A program made the position numbers and the translations under genes. Of a DNA stretch of 64,000 bases, positions 63,976 to 64,000 are shown piece by piece. Source of the DNA: Tunicatimonas pelagia (lineage in GTDB: Bacteria; Bacteroidota; Bacteroidia; Cytophagales; Cyclobacteriaceae); assembly GCF_030506325.1 (NCBI RefSeq), contig NZ_CP120683.1, forward strand, positions 2,852,001 through 2,916,000, given 5' to 3'. How positions within the stretch are numbered: the first letter of the stretch is position 1; each line of letters opens with the position of its first letter. The notes under the pieces were generated by a model. That model searched no databases, was not told the origin of the DNA, and saw nothing but the letters and a program-made list of their open reading frames with translations.

Positions 63976-64000
63976 TAGTGCACCATCACCTATCAGTTAA

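Noticed and set aside
1-64000. tRNA, rRNA or CRISPR arrays
   Set aside because: No tRNA cloverleaf-like T-loop words in spacers, no rRNA sequence and no regularly spaced direct repeats with unique spacers were seen; the 49941 array is a 7-bp tandem without spacers.

Overview
This window looks like a chromosomal segment of a Bacteroidota bacterium, most likely order Cytophagales. The evidence is a SusC/SusD pair with its own FecI-type sigma factor and FecR anti-sigma factor, a type IX secretion C-terminal domain on a secreted glycosidase-like protein, several TAnnTTTG -7 promoter elements, lipoproteins with Bacteroidota-style lipoboxes, small families such as DUF4834, and low-complexity GTGTT/AACAC spacers between genes. 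No rRNA, tRNA, CRISPR array or prophage was seen. Species cannot be named from the sequence.

Layout. 1-9.8 kb: a cut-off AraC-type regulator divergent from a PhyH-type dioxygenase, an ERCC4-type nuclease, a secreted alpha/beta hydrolase, an orphan FtsX/MacB-type permease, a membrane GAF sensor, a MetE-like zinc protein and an ICMT-like membrane methyltransferase. 9.9-20.2 kb: a polysaccharide-utilisation-type locus on the minus strand, sigma factor, FecR, SusC with an N-terminal STN signalling domain, SusD, then a large secreted modular protein (GH clan A-like barrel, two DNRLRE/CBM96-type domains, T9SS tail). 20.5-25.8 kb: a REP-like inverted repeat, a LytS/LytT two-component pair, and on the other strand a TPR protein and a second TonB-dependent receptor. 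25.9-27.1 kb: a complete ISKra4-type insertion sequence with terminal inverted repeats and an 8-bp target duplication, sitting inside a low-complexity spacer.

27.2-33.8 kb: housekeeping genes (DUF4834, tag, DMT transporter, inositol monophosphatase, lnt, rsmI, pterin dehydratase, EEP hydrolase, DUF493). 33.9-36.5 kb: a three-gene minus-strand operon of a STAS-like protein, an arylalkylamine-N-acetyltransferase-like GNAT and a PLP-dependent aromatic amino acid decarboxylase; this looks like a route from an aromatic amino acid to an acetylated amine and is the most suggestive small system here. 36.8-38.8 kb: a protein with a recognisable but divergent kinase fold, divergent from a small secreted two-repeat protein. 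39-50.8 kb: pheT, a coiled-coil protein, zapA, a possible 6S RNA, rny, sucD, a Rieske-fold lipoprotein lacking cluster ligands, an ACT protein, pheS, a DUF2520 protein, a HAD phosphatase, an NTF2-like lipoprotein and a TIGR02757 protein whose stop codon lies in a 7-bp tandem repeat.

50.8-64 kb: membrane proteins including a LAS-type peptidase with a membrane anchor, a LysM/DPBB protein, a DUF4905 protein, an NfeD-type protease, a UBP zinc finger protein, a five-repeat CHRD lipoprotein with a clear promoter and terminator, a TPR protein, a DsbD-like reductase, a small poly-Asp membrane protein, an MFS transporter and recX. Many genes in the window appear to start at TTG or GTG; starts were chosen from family N-termini, signal peptides and spacing, and doubtful ones are marked.
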